Source: Branchiibius hedensis
GTDB taxonomy: Bacteria; Actinomycetota; Actinomycetes; Actinomycetales; Dermatophilaceae
Direction of reading: 5' to 3'
DNA: 64,000 nt
Assembly (NCBI RefSeq): GCF_900108585.1
Contig: NZ_UESZ01000001.1
Coordinates: forward strand, 2,294,001-2,358,000
Both the position numbers and the translations under genes were made by a program. Position 1 is the stretch's first letter, and each line of letters starts with the position of its first letter. A model generated the notes under the pieces. That model ran no database searches. It worked only from the letters and a program-made list of their open reading frames with translations, and was not told the origin of the DNA. Shown here one piece after another: positions 57,226-64,000 of the stretch.

Positions 57226-58816
57226 AGTGCCTCGTTCCCGTGAAGTACATCGTCACGCCGGCCTTCTTGGCAGCGTCGATGACCAGGTTGTCGCGCAGCG
57301 AACCGCCCGGTGCGACAACGGCTTTCACGCCCGCATCGAGCAGGACTTCGAGGCCGTCGGGGAACGGGAAGAACGCATCGGAGGCGGCCACCGAACCCGT
57401 GGCCCGCTCCGCACCGGCGCGCTGCACCGCCAGATGCGAGGAGTCGACCCGGTTGACCTGACCCATGCCGATGCCCACAGAGGCCGAATCCTTCGCCAGC
57501 AGAATGGCGTTCGACTTCACCGCCCGCACCGCCCGCCAGGCGAACTGCAGATCAGCCAGCGTCTCGGCCGAGGCGGCCTCCCCGGAGACCAGGGTCCAGT
57601 TCGCCGCGTCGTCGCCACCGGTGATGGTGCCGTCCTCGTCCCGCACGATCGCATCGACGCGGTCCCGTTCCTGCAGCAGCACGCCGCCGGAGATGTGCCG
57701 CATCTCATCGCCGGGCACCCGGTGCGGCACCTTCAGCAGCCGCAGGTTCTTCTTGCTCTGCAACACGACGAGCGCCTCTTCGTCGAAGTCCGGCGCCACG
57801 ATCACCTCGGTGAAGATGTCCTTCACAAACGAAGCCATCTCGACGGTCACCGGCCGGTTCGTCGCGATGACCCCACCGAAGGCGGACGTCGAGTCGCACT
57901 CGTGCGCCTTGCGATGCGCCTGCGCGATGTCTGCGCCGACCGCGATGCCGCAGGGGTTGGCGTGCTTGATGATCGCGCACGTCGGCTGGTCGCCCTGGTC
58001 GTACGCCGCCCGGTAGGCCGCATCGGCATCCACGTAGTTGTTGAAACTCATCGCCTTGCCGTGCAGCAGCTCTCCCTGCGCGAGGCCCGGCTCCGGCTGA
58101 TAACCGTTCAGGTAGAGCGCGGCCTTCTGGTGCGGGTTCTCGCCGTACCGCAACGTCTGACCCTTCAGGTACGTCGCGCCGATCCATGCCGGGTAGCCCG
58201 AGCCTTCCGAGGTGTCGGTGAGCACGTTGCCCATCCACGAAGCGACGTTCACGTCGTACGTCGCGGTGTGCACGAACGCCTCCGCCGCAAGTCGCTGGCG
58301 CGCCGCCAGCGTGAAGCCGCCACCCTCGACGGCAGCCAGGGTGTCGGCGTACTGCGACGGGCTGGTCACGATCGCGACGGACGGGTGGTTCTTGGCGGCG
58401 GCGCGCACCATCGACGGGCCACCGATGTCGATCTGCTCGACGCACTCATCCGGGCCCGCCCCGGAGGCGACGGTGGCCTCGAACGGGTAGAGGTTGGACA
58501 CCACGAGCTCGAACGCCTCGATGCCGAGTTCGTCCAACTGCGAGAGGTGTTCGGGCTTGCGGGTGTCGGCCAGGATGCCAGCGTGCACCTTCGGGTGCAG
58601 GGTCTTGACCCGGCCTTCGAGGCACTCGGGGAAGCCGGTGAGGTCCTCGACCTTGGTGACCGGCAGGCCCAGGTCGGCGATCAACTTCGCGGAACCGCCG
58701 GTCGAGACGAGTTCGACGCCGGCGTCGGCGAGCCCGCGGACCAGGGTCTCCAGACCGGTCTTGTCGTAGACGGAAACCAGCGCGCGGCGGATGGGACGGC
58801 GACCTTCGTCGGCCAT
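57215..58816 (-). CDS. purH: bifunctional AICAR formyltransferase/IMP cyclohydrolase
   Basis: The enzyme catalyses the last two steps of IMP synthesis: formylation of AICAR with 10-formyl-THF and ring closure. It has 533 residues from ATG at 58816 ([16 protein letters not shown]) behind AGGAG. The N-terminal MGS-like cyclohydrolase domain has [20 protein letters not shown], and the C-terminal transformylase domain has the KHANPCG motif ([15 protein letters not shown]) and [14 protein letters not shown] riboswitch lies just upstream, so expression should rise when ZMP/ZTP builds up, i.e. when 10-formyl-THF is limiting. Confidence 0.96.
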   Translation of the reverse strand: MADEGRRPIRRALVSVYDKTGLETLVRGLADAGVELVSTGGSAKLIADLGLPVTKVEDLTGFPECLEGRVKTLHPKVHAGILADTRKPEHLSQLDELGIEAFELVVSNLYPFEATVASGAGPDECVEQIDIGGPSMVRAAAKNHPSVAIVTSPSQYADTLAAVEGGGFTLAARQRLAAEAFVHTATYDVNVASWMGNVLTDTSEGSGYPAWIGATYLKGQTLRYGENPHQKAALYLNGYQPEPGLAQGELLHGKAMSFNNYVDADAAYRAAYDQGDQPTCAIIKHANPCGIAVGADIAQAHRKAHECDSTSAFGGVIATNRPVTVEMASFVKDIFTEVIVAPDFDEEALVVLQSKKNLRLLKVPHRVPGDEMRHISGGVLLQERDRVDAIVRDEDGTITGGDDAANWTLVSGEAASAETLADLQFAWRAVRAVKSNAILLAKDSASVGIGMGQVNRVDSSHLAVQRAGAERATGSVAASDAFFPFPDGLEVLLDAGVKAVVAPGGSLRDNLVIDAAKKAGVTMYFTGTRHFAH

Positions 58817-58843
58817 GAGGTGACACTCCTGCTGTCGAAACGA

Positions 58844-58913
58844 GCGCACCCAGGCGGGCGATGCGCGACTTGTTCACTCCCCGGTGGTGTCCCACCTTCG
58901 CCAGTCGTGTGAA
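58844..58913 (-). ncRNA. ZTP (pfl) riboswitch upstream of purH
   Basis: Read on the minus strand, the purH leader matches the pfl/ZTP motif. P1 pairs TTCAC (5') with GTGAA. The conserved CGACTGGCGAA lies inside. P2 is GGTGG-GACA-CCACC followed by GGGGAG. P3 pairs GCGCA with TGCGC around the invariant loop CCCGCCTGGG, whose CGCC can pseudoknot with GGCG. The aptamer ends about 28 nt before the ATG. The ribosome-binding AGGAG sits in the loop of a possible GACA/TGTC mini-hairpin, suggesting translational control. The class is known to bind ZMP/ZTP and to control purH and folate genes. Confidence 0.9.
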
Positions 58914-58919
58914 GTCAGT

Positions 58920-59474
58920 TTACCGAGGCCGGGCGACCCACTCCGAATCGGAAATCTCGTAGACGACCTCACCGTGCTCTGCCCCCGGTAATGGCGAATC
59001 CCAGTGACGGTGCTCGGTGCGCACGTGCCGCATCCCAAGGCGCCGCATCACACCACGGCTACCGAGGTTGACCGCCATCGTTTCCGCCCAGATTCTGGGG
59101 ACACCGACGGTGCGGAACCCGTGCTCGAACAGTGCCGCGGCCCCCTCGGTGGCCAGACCCTGCCGCCAGAACTTCCGGCGCAACCGCCACCCGGCCTCCG
59201 GGTCCGCGCCCGGGTCTTGCGGTGGGGTCGTCAGATCCCACCGTCCGACGAATTCGTCCCCGGCGAAGCCGACGAACCACCCGAGCCCACGATTCTCAGA
59301 ATGGGTTTCGGCGCACTTTGGCGCCCAGAAGTCCTCCGCTTCCTCAGTCGACCGCGCGCGGCCGAGCAGGTACCGCATGACCTCAGGGTCGGAGTCCAGT
59401 TCGACCAGCAGCGGCAGGTGCGCCGGCACCATCGGTCGCAGCTCCAAACGCTGCGAGCGCAACACCGGCCTCAC
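58920..59474 (-). CDS. GNAT family N-acetyltransferase (RimJ-like)
   Basis: This 184-residue acetyltransferase starts at GTG, 59474, in a GTGA overlap with purN. It is the Acetyltransf_3/RimJ-like type: SQRLELRPMVPAHLPLLVEL, EVMRYLLG, GWFVGFAGDEFVGRWDL and the acetyl-CoA-binding RRKFWRQGLATEGAAAL, then AETMAVNLGSRGVMRRLGM. Relatives acetylate protein N-termini or small amines; the target is unknown. It lies between purN and the purH riboswitch. Confidence 0.87.
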   Translation of the reverse strand: MRPVLRSQRLELRPMVPAHLPLLVELDSDPEVMRYLLGRARSTEEAEDFWAPKCAETHSENRGLGWFVGFAGDEFVGRWDLTTPPQDPGADPEAGWRLRRKFWRQGLATEGAAALFEHGFRTVGVPRIWAETMAVNLGSRGVMRRLGMRHVRTEHRHWDSPLPGAEHGEVVYEISDSEWVARPR

Positions 59475-60076
59475 GAGCCCAGCGTGACGCGGCGGCCGTC
59501 GACCGACCAACCTTCTCGGGCCATCCGGCCGACGACCTCGACCAGCAAGGAGCGTTCCTGCACCTTGATCCGCTCATGCAGCGATTCTTCGTCATCCTCG
59601 ACCGCCACAGGGACCGCCCGCTGGTCGATGATCGGGCCGGAGTCGACGCCGCCGTCGACCAGGTGACAGGTCGTGCCGGTGACCTTCACGCCGTACGCCA
59701 ATGCATCGCGGACCCCGTGCGCCCCAGGGAAACTCGGCAGCAGCGCCGGGTGAGTATTGACGAAAGTTCGCGACCCCATCGCCGCCGGACCCATGATCTT
59801 CATGAAGCCCGCGGTCACGATGAAGTCGGGTGCGTACGTGTCGAACTGGGCTGCCAGCGCAACGTCCCAGTCCTCCCGTGACGGGTAGTCGCGGACCTTC
59901 TCCACGAACGTGGGGATACCAGCACGCGACGCTCGCGCCAGACCCTCGATCCCGTCCCGGTCCGCGCCGACGGCCACGATCTGCACGCCGTACGCCGGGT
60001 CCGCCGAAGCGTCGATCAACGCTTGCAGGAGCGTCCCCGACCCGGAGACGAGGACGACGACGGGGGTAGCGCTCAC
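59471..60076 (-). CDS. purN: phosphoribosylglycinamide formyltransferase
   Basis: The enzyme transfers a formyl group from 10-formyl-THF to GAR in purine synthesis. The 201-residue product, starting at GTG, has VVVLVSGSGTLLQALIDA, DFIVTAGFMKIMGP, and the catalytic NTHPALLPSFPGAHGVRDAL, with VTGTTCHLVDGGVDSGPII containing the essential Asp and His. It follows the DUF6350 gene by 10 nt and overlaps the GNAT gene by 4 bp. Confidence 0.95.
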   Translation of the reverse strand: MSATPVVVLVSGSGTLLQALIDASADPAYGVQIVAVGADRDGIEGLARASRAGIPTFVEKVRDYPSREDWDVALAAQFDTYAPDFIVTAGFMKIMGPAAMGSRTFVNTHPALLPSFPGAHGVRDALAYGVKVTGTTCHLVDGGVDSGPIIDQRAVPVAVEDDEESLHERIKVQERSLLVEVVGRMAREGWSVDGRRVTLGS

Positions 60077-60086
60077 GCGGGAAAGG

Positions 60087-61283
60087 CTAGTGCGAGGACC
60101 TGAGCCAGTGGACCAGGGCTGTGGTCAACAAAGCAGCGCCCATGACCTCGACGATCAGCAGCAGGCAGGCCAGGGGTGTGGGCCCGACGTACGCCATGGC
60201 CCCGTCGCCGAGGCCGGCCCGGCCCACCAGGGCCACCAGCACCACCGTCACGCTGGCGATGCCGGAAGCCACCGCGGCCTGGGTCAGCTTGCTGGTCACG
60301 CTGCTCAGCACGCTGGTCCGCGACGTGACCCGCCAGCCGATCGCCGCACCGATCGCCACCACGGCGGCCGGTGCCAGCAGCATCAGCGGGCTGAGCGGAC
60401 CGGCTTCGGGGATCGCGCCCAATGCGGGGAACGCCGGCAACGTACCCGGCGAGACCTGCCCGATGCCCAGATCCACCGGCCCGATCTGCAGACCGCCACC
60501 GCTGGCCCAGGTCGTCGCCCAGGCAAGGACATTCGGCAGGGCAGCCAGTTGCCCGCCCCACAGCATCGCCAGACCGACCAGACCCATGTCGAGCGTGGCA
60601 CCTACCGCGCCGATCCGGGACAGGTGGGTGAGTACGGCGATCAGCACGATCAGCGCGCCCAGCCCGGTGAGTGCCGCGAGACCCTCGAGACCGGGCCGCA
60701 CGGCCTTGCGCACCACCGGTGGAATGCGGTCGTACTGCGCGCTCAACTCGGCCCGCAGAGGGCCGTCGTGGGTGTCGCGCGCTACCGCCCACACGAAACC
60801 GAGCACCGGCACCACCAACGCACCCGGGATCACCCACACCAGCGACGGGGTCGCAGGGGCCAGATAACCGAGAGCACTGATCGCAACACCGGCGACCGCA
60901 TAACCACCGACGAAAGCAGCGGTCGTCAGCCACAACCCGCGCCGCGAACCGGTCGCCAGCACCGGCCGAGCAGCCGTGCGCGCCAACGCAATCGCCGCGA
61001 ACGTGACCAGCAGCGGAGCGAACACGACCGACCCGACCACGGGAGCGTGCAGTCGGCCGCCATGGGCCAGGGACCAGACGTCACCGGACAAGCCGAGCAC
61101 CGCCATCCACTGCCCGCCGCTGCGCGGATCGGTCACCCACGCAACCAGCAGCACGGCGAACAGCAGCAACAGCAGGGCACCAGCCGCCACCGCGCCATAG
61201 CCGGCGATCACCCCGGGGCCGATGCGCTCGTCGTACTCGCTGGCTGTCCGTTCGTCGCGCTTGGTCCGATCCAGAACACTCAT
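60087..61283 (-). CDS. DUF6350 family multi-pass membrane protein
   Basis: This 398-residue integral membrane protein has about nine to ten hydrophobic segments and an Arg/Lys-rich N-terminal tail (MSVLDRTKRDERTAS). It matches the actinobacterial DUF6350 family (related to mycobacterial PerM), which is typically encoded directly before purN, as here. PerM is linked to cell division and persistence in mycobacteria; that role is not established for this protein. The 10-nt gap to purN suggests cotranscription. Confidence 0.83.
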   Translation of the reverse strand: MSVLDRTKRDERTASEYDERIGPGVIAGYGAVAAGALLLLLFAVLLVAWVTDPRSGGQWMAVLGLSGDVWSLAHGGRLHAPVVGSVVFAPLLVTFAAIALARTAARPVLATGSRRGLWLTTAAFVGGYAVAGVAISALGYLAPATPSLVWVIPGALVVPVLGFVWAVARDTHDGPLRAELSAQYDRIPPVVRKAVRPGLEGLAALTGLGALIVLIAVLTHLSRIGAVGATLDMGLVGLAMLWGGQLAALPNVLAWATTWASGGGLQIGPVDLGIGQVSPGTLPAFPALGAIPEAGPLSPLMLLAPAAVVAIGAAIGWRVTSRTSVLSSVTSKLTQAAVASGIASVTVVLVALVGRAGLGDGAMAYVGPTPLACLLLIVEVMGAALLTTALVHWLRSSH

Positions 61284-61324
61284 CGCGGCCCATCGTCTCC
61301 TGAGCGTCGCGGCGCCAGACGCAG

Positions 61325-61357
61325 GCGCGCCGGGACCCAGCAGGGGTCCCGGCGCGC
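61325..61357 (-). terminator. hairpin terminator after sucCD
   Basis: A perfect 14-bp GC-rich stem (61325-61338 with 61344-61357) with a 5-nt loop lies 13 nt downstream of the sucD stop on the minus strand, in the gap before the DUF6350 gene. There is no T-tract. It most likely separates sucCD from the DUF6350-purN unit. Confidence 0.8.
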
Positions 61358-61370
61358 GTGCAGCAGACGA

Positions 61371-62255
61371 TCAGGCGTTGCGCATGATCTCCCGCATGAG
61401 CTCTGCGGTCTCCGACGGGGTCTTGCCGACCTTCACACCGGCGGCCTCGAGGGCTTCCTTCTTGGCGGCGGCGGTGCCGGAGGAACCGGACACGATCGCG
61501 CCCGCGTGACCCATCGTCTTGCCCTCGGGGGCGGTGAAGCCCGCGACGTAGCCGACGACCGGCTTGCTGACGTTGTCCTTGATGTACGCCGCGGCGCGCT
61601 CCTCGGCGTCGCCACCGATCTCACCGATCATCACGATCGCGTCGGTCTCGGGGTCCTTCTCGAAGGCCTCGAGCGCGTCGATGTGTGTGGTGCCGATGAT
61701 CGGGTCACCGCCGATGCCGATGGCGCTGGAGAAGCCGAACTCCCGCAACTCGTACATCATCTGGTAGGTCAGCGTGCCCGACTTGGACACCAGACCGATC
61801 CGACCGGCACCAGCGATGTCGGCGGGGATGATGCCCGCGTTGGCCTTACCGGGGCTGATCAGACCGGGGCAGTTCGGGCCGATGATTCGCGTCGGCGTGC
61901 CGATCGAATAGTTGTAGAACTCCGCGGTGTCCTTGACCGGCACCCCTTCGGTGATCACCACGGCCAGCGGGATCTCGGCGTCGATCGCCTCGACCACGGC
62001 CGACTTGGTGAAGGCCGGCGGCACGAAGACGACCGACACGTTGGCACCGGTCTCCTTGATCGCCTCGGCCACCGTGCCGAAGACCGGCACGCTGACGCCA
62101 CCGGGGAAGTCGACCGACGTGCCGGCCTTCTTCGGGTTCACGCCGCCCACCACCTTGGTGCCCGCAGCGAGCATCCGGGTCGTGTGCTTCATTCCTTCGG
62201 AGCCGGTCATGCCCTGGACGATGACCAGGCTGTCGTCATTCAGAAAGATCGCCAT
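61371..62255 (-). CDS. sucD: succinate--CoA ligase, alpha subunit
   Basis: This subunit binds CoA and carries the phosphohistidine in the TCA step that makes succinate and a nucleoside triphosphate. It has 294 residues. Seen are [21 protein letters not shown] near the N-terminus (glycine-rich CoA site), [36 protein letters not shown], and the active-site His in [16 protein letters not shown]. The start lies 9 nt after sucC. Substrate may also come from the methylmalonyl-CoA mutase route. Confidence 0.96.
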   Translation of the reverse strand: MAIFLNDDSLVIVQGMTGSEGMKHTTRMLAAGTKVVGGVNPKKAGTSVDFPGGVSVPVFGTVAEAIKETGANVSVVFVPPAFTKSAVVEAIDAEIPLAVVITEGVPVKDTAEFYNYSIGTPTRIIGPNCPGLISPGKANAGIIPADIAGAGRIGLVSKSGTLTYQMMYELREFGFSSAIGIGGDPIIGTTHIDALEAFEKDPETDAIVMIGEIGGDAEERAAAYIKDNVSKPVVGYVAGFTAPEGKTMGHAGAIVSGSSGTAAAKKEALEAAGVKVGKTPSETAELMREIMRNA

Positions 62256-62264
62256 GTCAGATCC

Positions 62265-63458
62265 TCACTTCGCGGCGGCGAGCTCGGCGGCCTTGGCCGC
62301 GGCGCCGTCCATGGTTGCTTCGATGGTGACCAACGGGTGGTTGCGTTCGGCGAGGATCGCTCGCCCTTCGTCCACCGCGTTGCCATCCAGTCGTACGACG
62401 AGTGGCTTGGTCGCCCCGTCACCGAGCGCGTCCAGCGCGCCGACGATGCCCTTGGCGACCTCGTCGCAGGCGGTGATGCCGCCGAAGACATTCACGAAGA
62501 CCGACTTGACCTGTTCGTCACCGAGGATGATGTTCAGCCCGTTGGTCATGACCTCCGCGCTGGCACCACCACCGATGTCCAGGAAGTTCGCCGGCTTGGG
62601 GTGCTCCCCGGCCGGGTTGGTGAACTCCTCACCGGCGTAGGCGACGACGTCCAGGGTCGACATGACCAGGCCCGCACCGTTGCCGATGATCCCGACGTCG
62701 CCGTCGAGCTTGACGTAGTTCAGCCCCTTCTCCTTGGCCGCCGCCTCCAGCGGGTCGGCCGCGGCGACGTCTTCCAGCGCTGCGTGGTCCGGGTGCCGGA
62801 AGTCGGCGTTCGCGTCCAGGCTGACCTTGCCGTCCAACGCGACGATCTGGCCGTCCGTGGTCTTCACCAGCGGATTGACCTCGACCAACGTCGCGTCCTC
62901 ACCGGCGTAGACGTCCCACAGCTTGATCAGCACGGGAGCAACCTTGGCGGCCGTCTCGGGGTCGAACTTGGCCGCAGCCACGATCTCCTCGGCCTTGGCC
63001 TGGTCGATGCCGACGTTCGGGTCGACGGGGATGCGGGCCAGGGCCTCCGGGCGCTCGACCGCGAGCTGCTCGATCTCCATGCCGCCCTCACGCGAGCACA
63101 TCGCCAGATACGAGCGGTTGGCCCGGTCCAGCAGCACCGAGAAGTAGTACTCCTCGGCAATCTGCGCGCCCTGGGCGATCATCACGGTGCCCACCGTGTG
63201 GCCCTTGATGTCCATGCCCAGGATCTGCTCGGCGTGCTGCTGCGCCTCGTCGGCGGACTTGGCGACCTTCACCCCGCCGGCCTTACCGCGCCCGCCGGTC
63301 TTCACCTGCGCCTTGACAACAGAAACGCCGCCGGACAGTGCGCCGATTTCTTCGGCGGCAGCACGTGCGTCCTGCGGCGTGGTTGCGATTTTCCCGGCCA
63401 GTACCGGTACTCCGTGCGCTTCGAACATGTCGCGCGCCTGGTATTCGAACAGATCCAC
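62265..63458 (-). CDS. sucC: succinate--CoA ligase (ADP/GDP-forming), beta subunit
   Basis: This ATP-grasp subunit binds nucleotide and succinate. It has 397 residues starting at GTG behind AAGGAAG. Motifs are [68 protein letters not shown], and the C-terminal [20 protein letters not shown] and [18 protein letters not shown]. It is the first gene of sucCD and lies 79 bp downstream of the cobalamin-binding mutase subunit, in the same orientation. Confidence 0.96.
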   Translation of the reverse strand: MDLFEYQARDMFEAHGVPVLAGKIATTPQDARAAAEEIGALSGGVSVVKAQVKTGGRGKAGGVKVAKSADEAQQHAEQILGMDIKGHTVGTVMIAQGAQIAEEYYFSVLLDRANRSYLAMCSREGGMEIEQLAVERPEALARIPVDPNVGIDQAKAEEIVAAAKFDPETAAKVAPVLIKLWDVYAGEDATLVEVNPLVKTTDGQIVALDGKVSLDANADFRHPDHAALEDVAAADPLEAAAKEKGLNYVKLDGDVGIIGNGAGLVMSTLDVVAYAGEEFTNPAGEHPKPANFLDIGGGASAEVMTNGLNIILGDEQVKSVFVNVFGGITACDEVAKGIVGALDALGDGATKPLVVRLDGNAVDEGRAILAERNHPLVTIEATMDGAAAKAAELAAAK

Positions 63459-63537
63459 CGTGATCTACTTCCTTGCTCCGAGAGAAAAACTCGCCGTTTT
63501 CGACTGTATCCCTGTGACCCAGGACACACTCGTGCGG

Positions 63538-63951
63538 TCAGGCGGTAGCGCCGGCCCCCACATGCTCGCGCACCCACTCGACGCACTCCGTCGTGGTCGT
63601 GCCGGGAGTGAAAACCGCTTGCACACCAAGCTCTTTCAGCGCCGGGATGTCCTCATCGGGGATGATGCCGCCACCGAAGACGACGATGTCCGAGGCATCC
63701 TGCGCCTCGAGCAGTTCCAGCACTTTGGCGAAGAGCGTCATGTGCGCCCCCGACAGCACGGACATGCCGATCGCGTCGGCGTCCTCCTGGATCGCCGCCT
63801 GCACGATCTGCTCGGGTGTCTGGTGCAAACCGGTGTAGATGACTTCCATACCGGCATCACGCAGCGCACGGGCAATGACCTTCGCGCCCCGGTCGTGACC
63901 ATCCAGACCCGGCTTGGCCACCACAATGCGCAACGGAGAGTTCTCGGGCAT
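63538..63951 (-). CDS. cobalamin-binding subunit of methylmalonyl-CoA mutase
   Basis: This 137-residue free-standing B12-binding domain resembles the small subunit of split mutases. The base-off/His-on signature is complete: D17-G-H19-D-R-G22 (DxHxxG), followed by [10 protein letters not shown] (SxL) and [12 protein letters not shown] (GG motif). It should partner with the catalytic subunit at 13.4-15.0 kb, which lacks this domain. Split mutases of this design are known in archaea and in isobutyryl-CoA mutase systems. Its position before sucCD fits a succinyl-CoA-producing route. Confidence 0.9.
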   Translation of the reverse strand: MPENSPLRIVVAKPGLDGHDRGAKVIARALRDAGMEVIYTGLHQTPEQIVQAAIQEDADAIGMSVLSGAHMTLFAKVLELLEAQDASDIVVFGGGIIPDEDIPALKELGVQAVFTPGTTTTECVEWVREHVGAGATA

Positions 63952-64000
63952 GACTGGAGCCTACGCGGCTGTGTCGGACTTCACAGAACCAGCGGCAAAC
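63952..64000. other. window-end intergenic sequence
   Basis: These 49 bp upstream of the cobalamin-binding subunit show no gene. They may include its promoter, but no convincing box is visible before the window ends. Confidence 0.3.

Noticed and set aside
59910-63548. A very long plus-strand open frame antisense to purN, DUF6350 and sucCD
   Set aside because: Composition is Arg/Gly/His-rich with no domain, and it mirrors well-identified genes on the other strand. Long antisense frames are expected at this GC content.

Overview
The window is a compact, gene-dense stretch of high-GC bacterial chromosome. Frequent GTG starts, four-base ATGA/GTGA stop-start overlaps, TANNNT minus-10 boxes next to start codons, DUF3017 beside folD, DUF6350 beside purN and a type B succinate dehydrogenase all point to an actinobacterium. 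A Dermatophilaceae/Intrasporangiaceae-like member is my guess, but no genus can be fixed from the sequence alone. I see no rRNA, tRNA, phage, insertion sequence or CRISPR array.

Layout. 1-0.55 kb: tail of an RDD-family membrane protein. 8.7-0.5 kb (minus strand): a nucleoside import and salvage operon consisting of a BMP-type lipoprotein, ABC ATPase, two permeases, cytidine deaminase, thymidine phosphorylase, a cupin and adenosine deaminase. 8.8-13.3 kb: two tandem Tat-exported RCC1-like repeat proteins behind an M20 amidohydrolase. 13.3-17.2 kb: a tiny membrane ORF, the catalytic subunit of a split methylmalonyl-CoA mutase, pyrD and a mannose-1-phosphate guanylyltransferase, with a divergent MgtA-like mannosyltransferase. 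18.4-19.5 kb: a DUF559 (Vsr-like nuclease) gene bracketed by two homologous 79-bp palindromic repeats. 19.5-22.9 kb: sdhCAB. 23-27.5 kb: 2H phosphoesterase, trpS, a DeoR regulator, low-molecular-weight tyrosine phosphatase, HAD phosphatase and exonuclease III.

27.5-46.5 kb is a large surface-glycan cluster. It holds a hexapeptide acetyltransferase, many glycosyltransferases (including one GT4-GT4 and one GT4-GT2 fusion), a WbsX/GH99-like protein, an ABC flippase-like exporter, a nucleotidyltransferase with a PqqD-like partner, a tyrosine autokinase and a Wzy-like polymerase/ligase. 46.4-64 kb returns to central metabolism: icd, a third Tat-exported protein, mdh, DUF3017-folD-acyltransferase, pta-ackA with a GT2 and a methyltransferase, YjbQ, purH behind a ZTP riboswitch, an acetyltransferase, purN, DUF6350, sucCD, and the separate cobalamin-binding subunit that should complete the mutase encoded at 13.4 kb.

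Working together, icd, sucCD, sdhCAB and mdh supply TCA steps and the mutase would feed succinyl-CoA from propionyl-CoA. The salvage operon recycles nucleosides, while purN/purH/folD/pyrD handle de novo synthesis. The GDP-mannose enzyme and the transferases build cell-surface glycans, probably under tyrosine-phosphorylation control. The features most worth a second look are the palindrome-flanked DUF559 unit, the nucleotidyltransferase/PqqD-like pair in the glycan cluster, the tandem RCC1-like exported proteins, and the G-rich leader of the third Tat protein.
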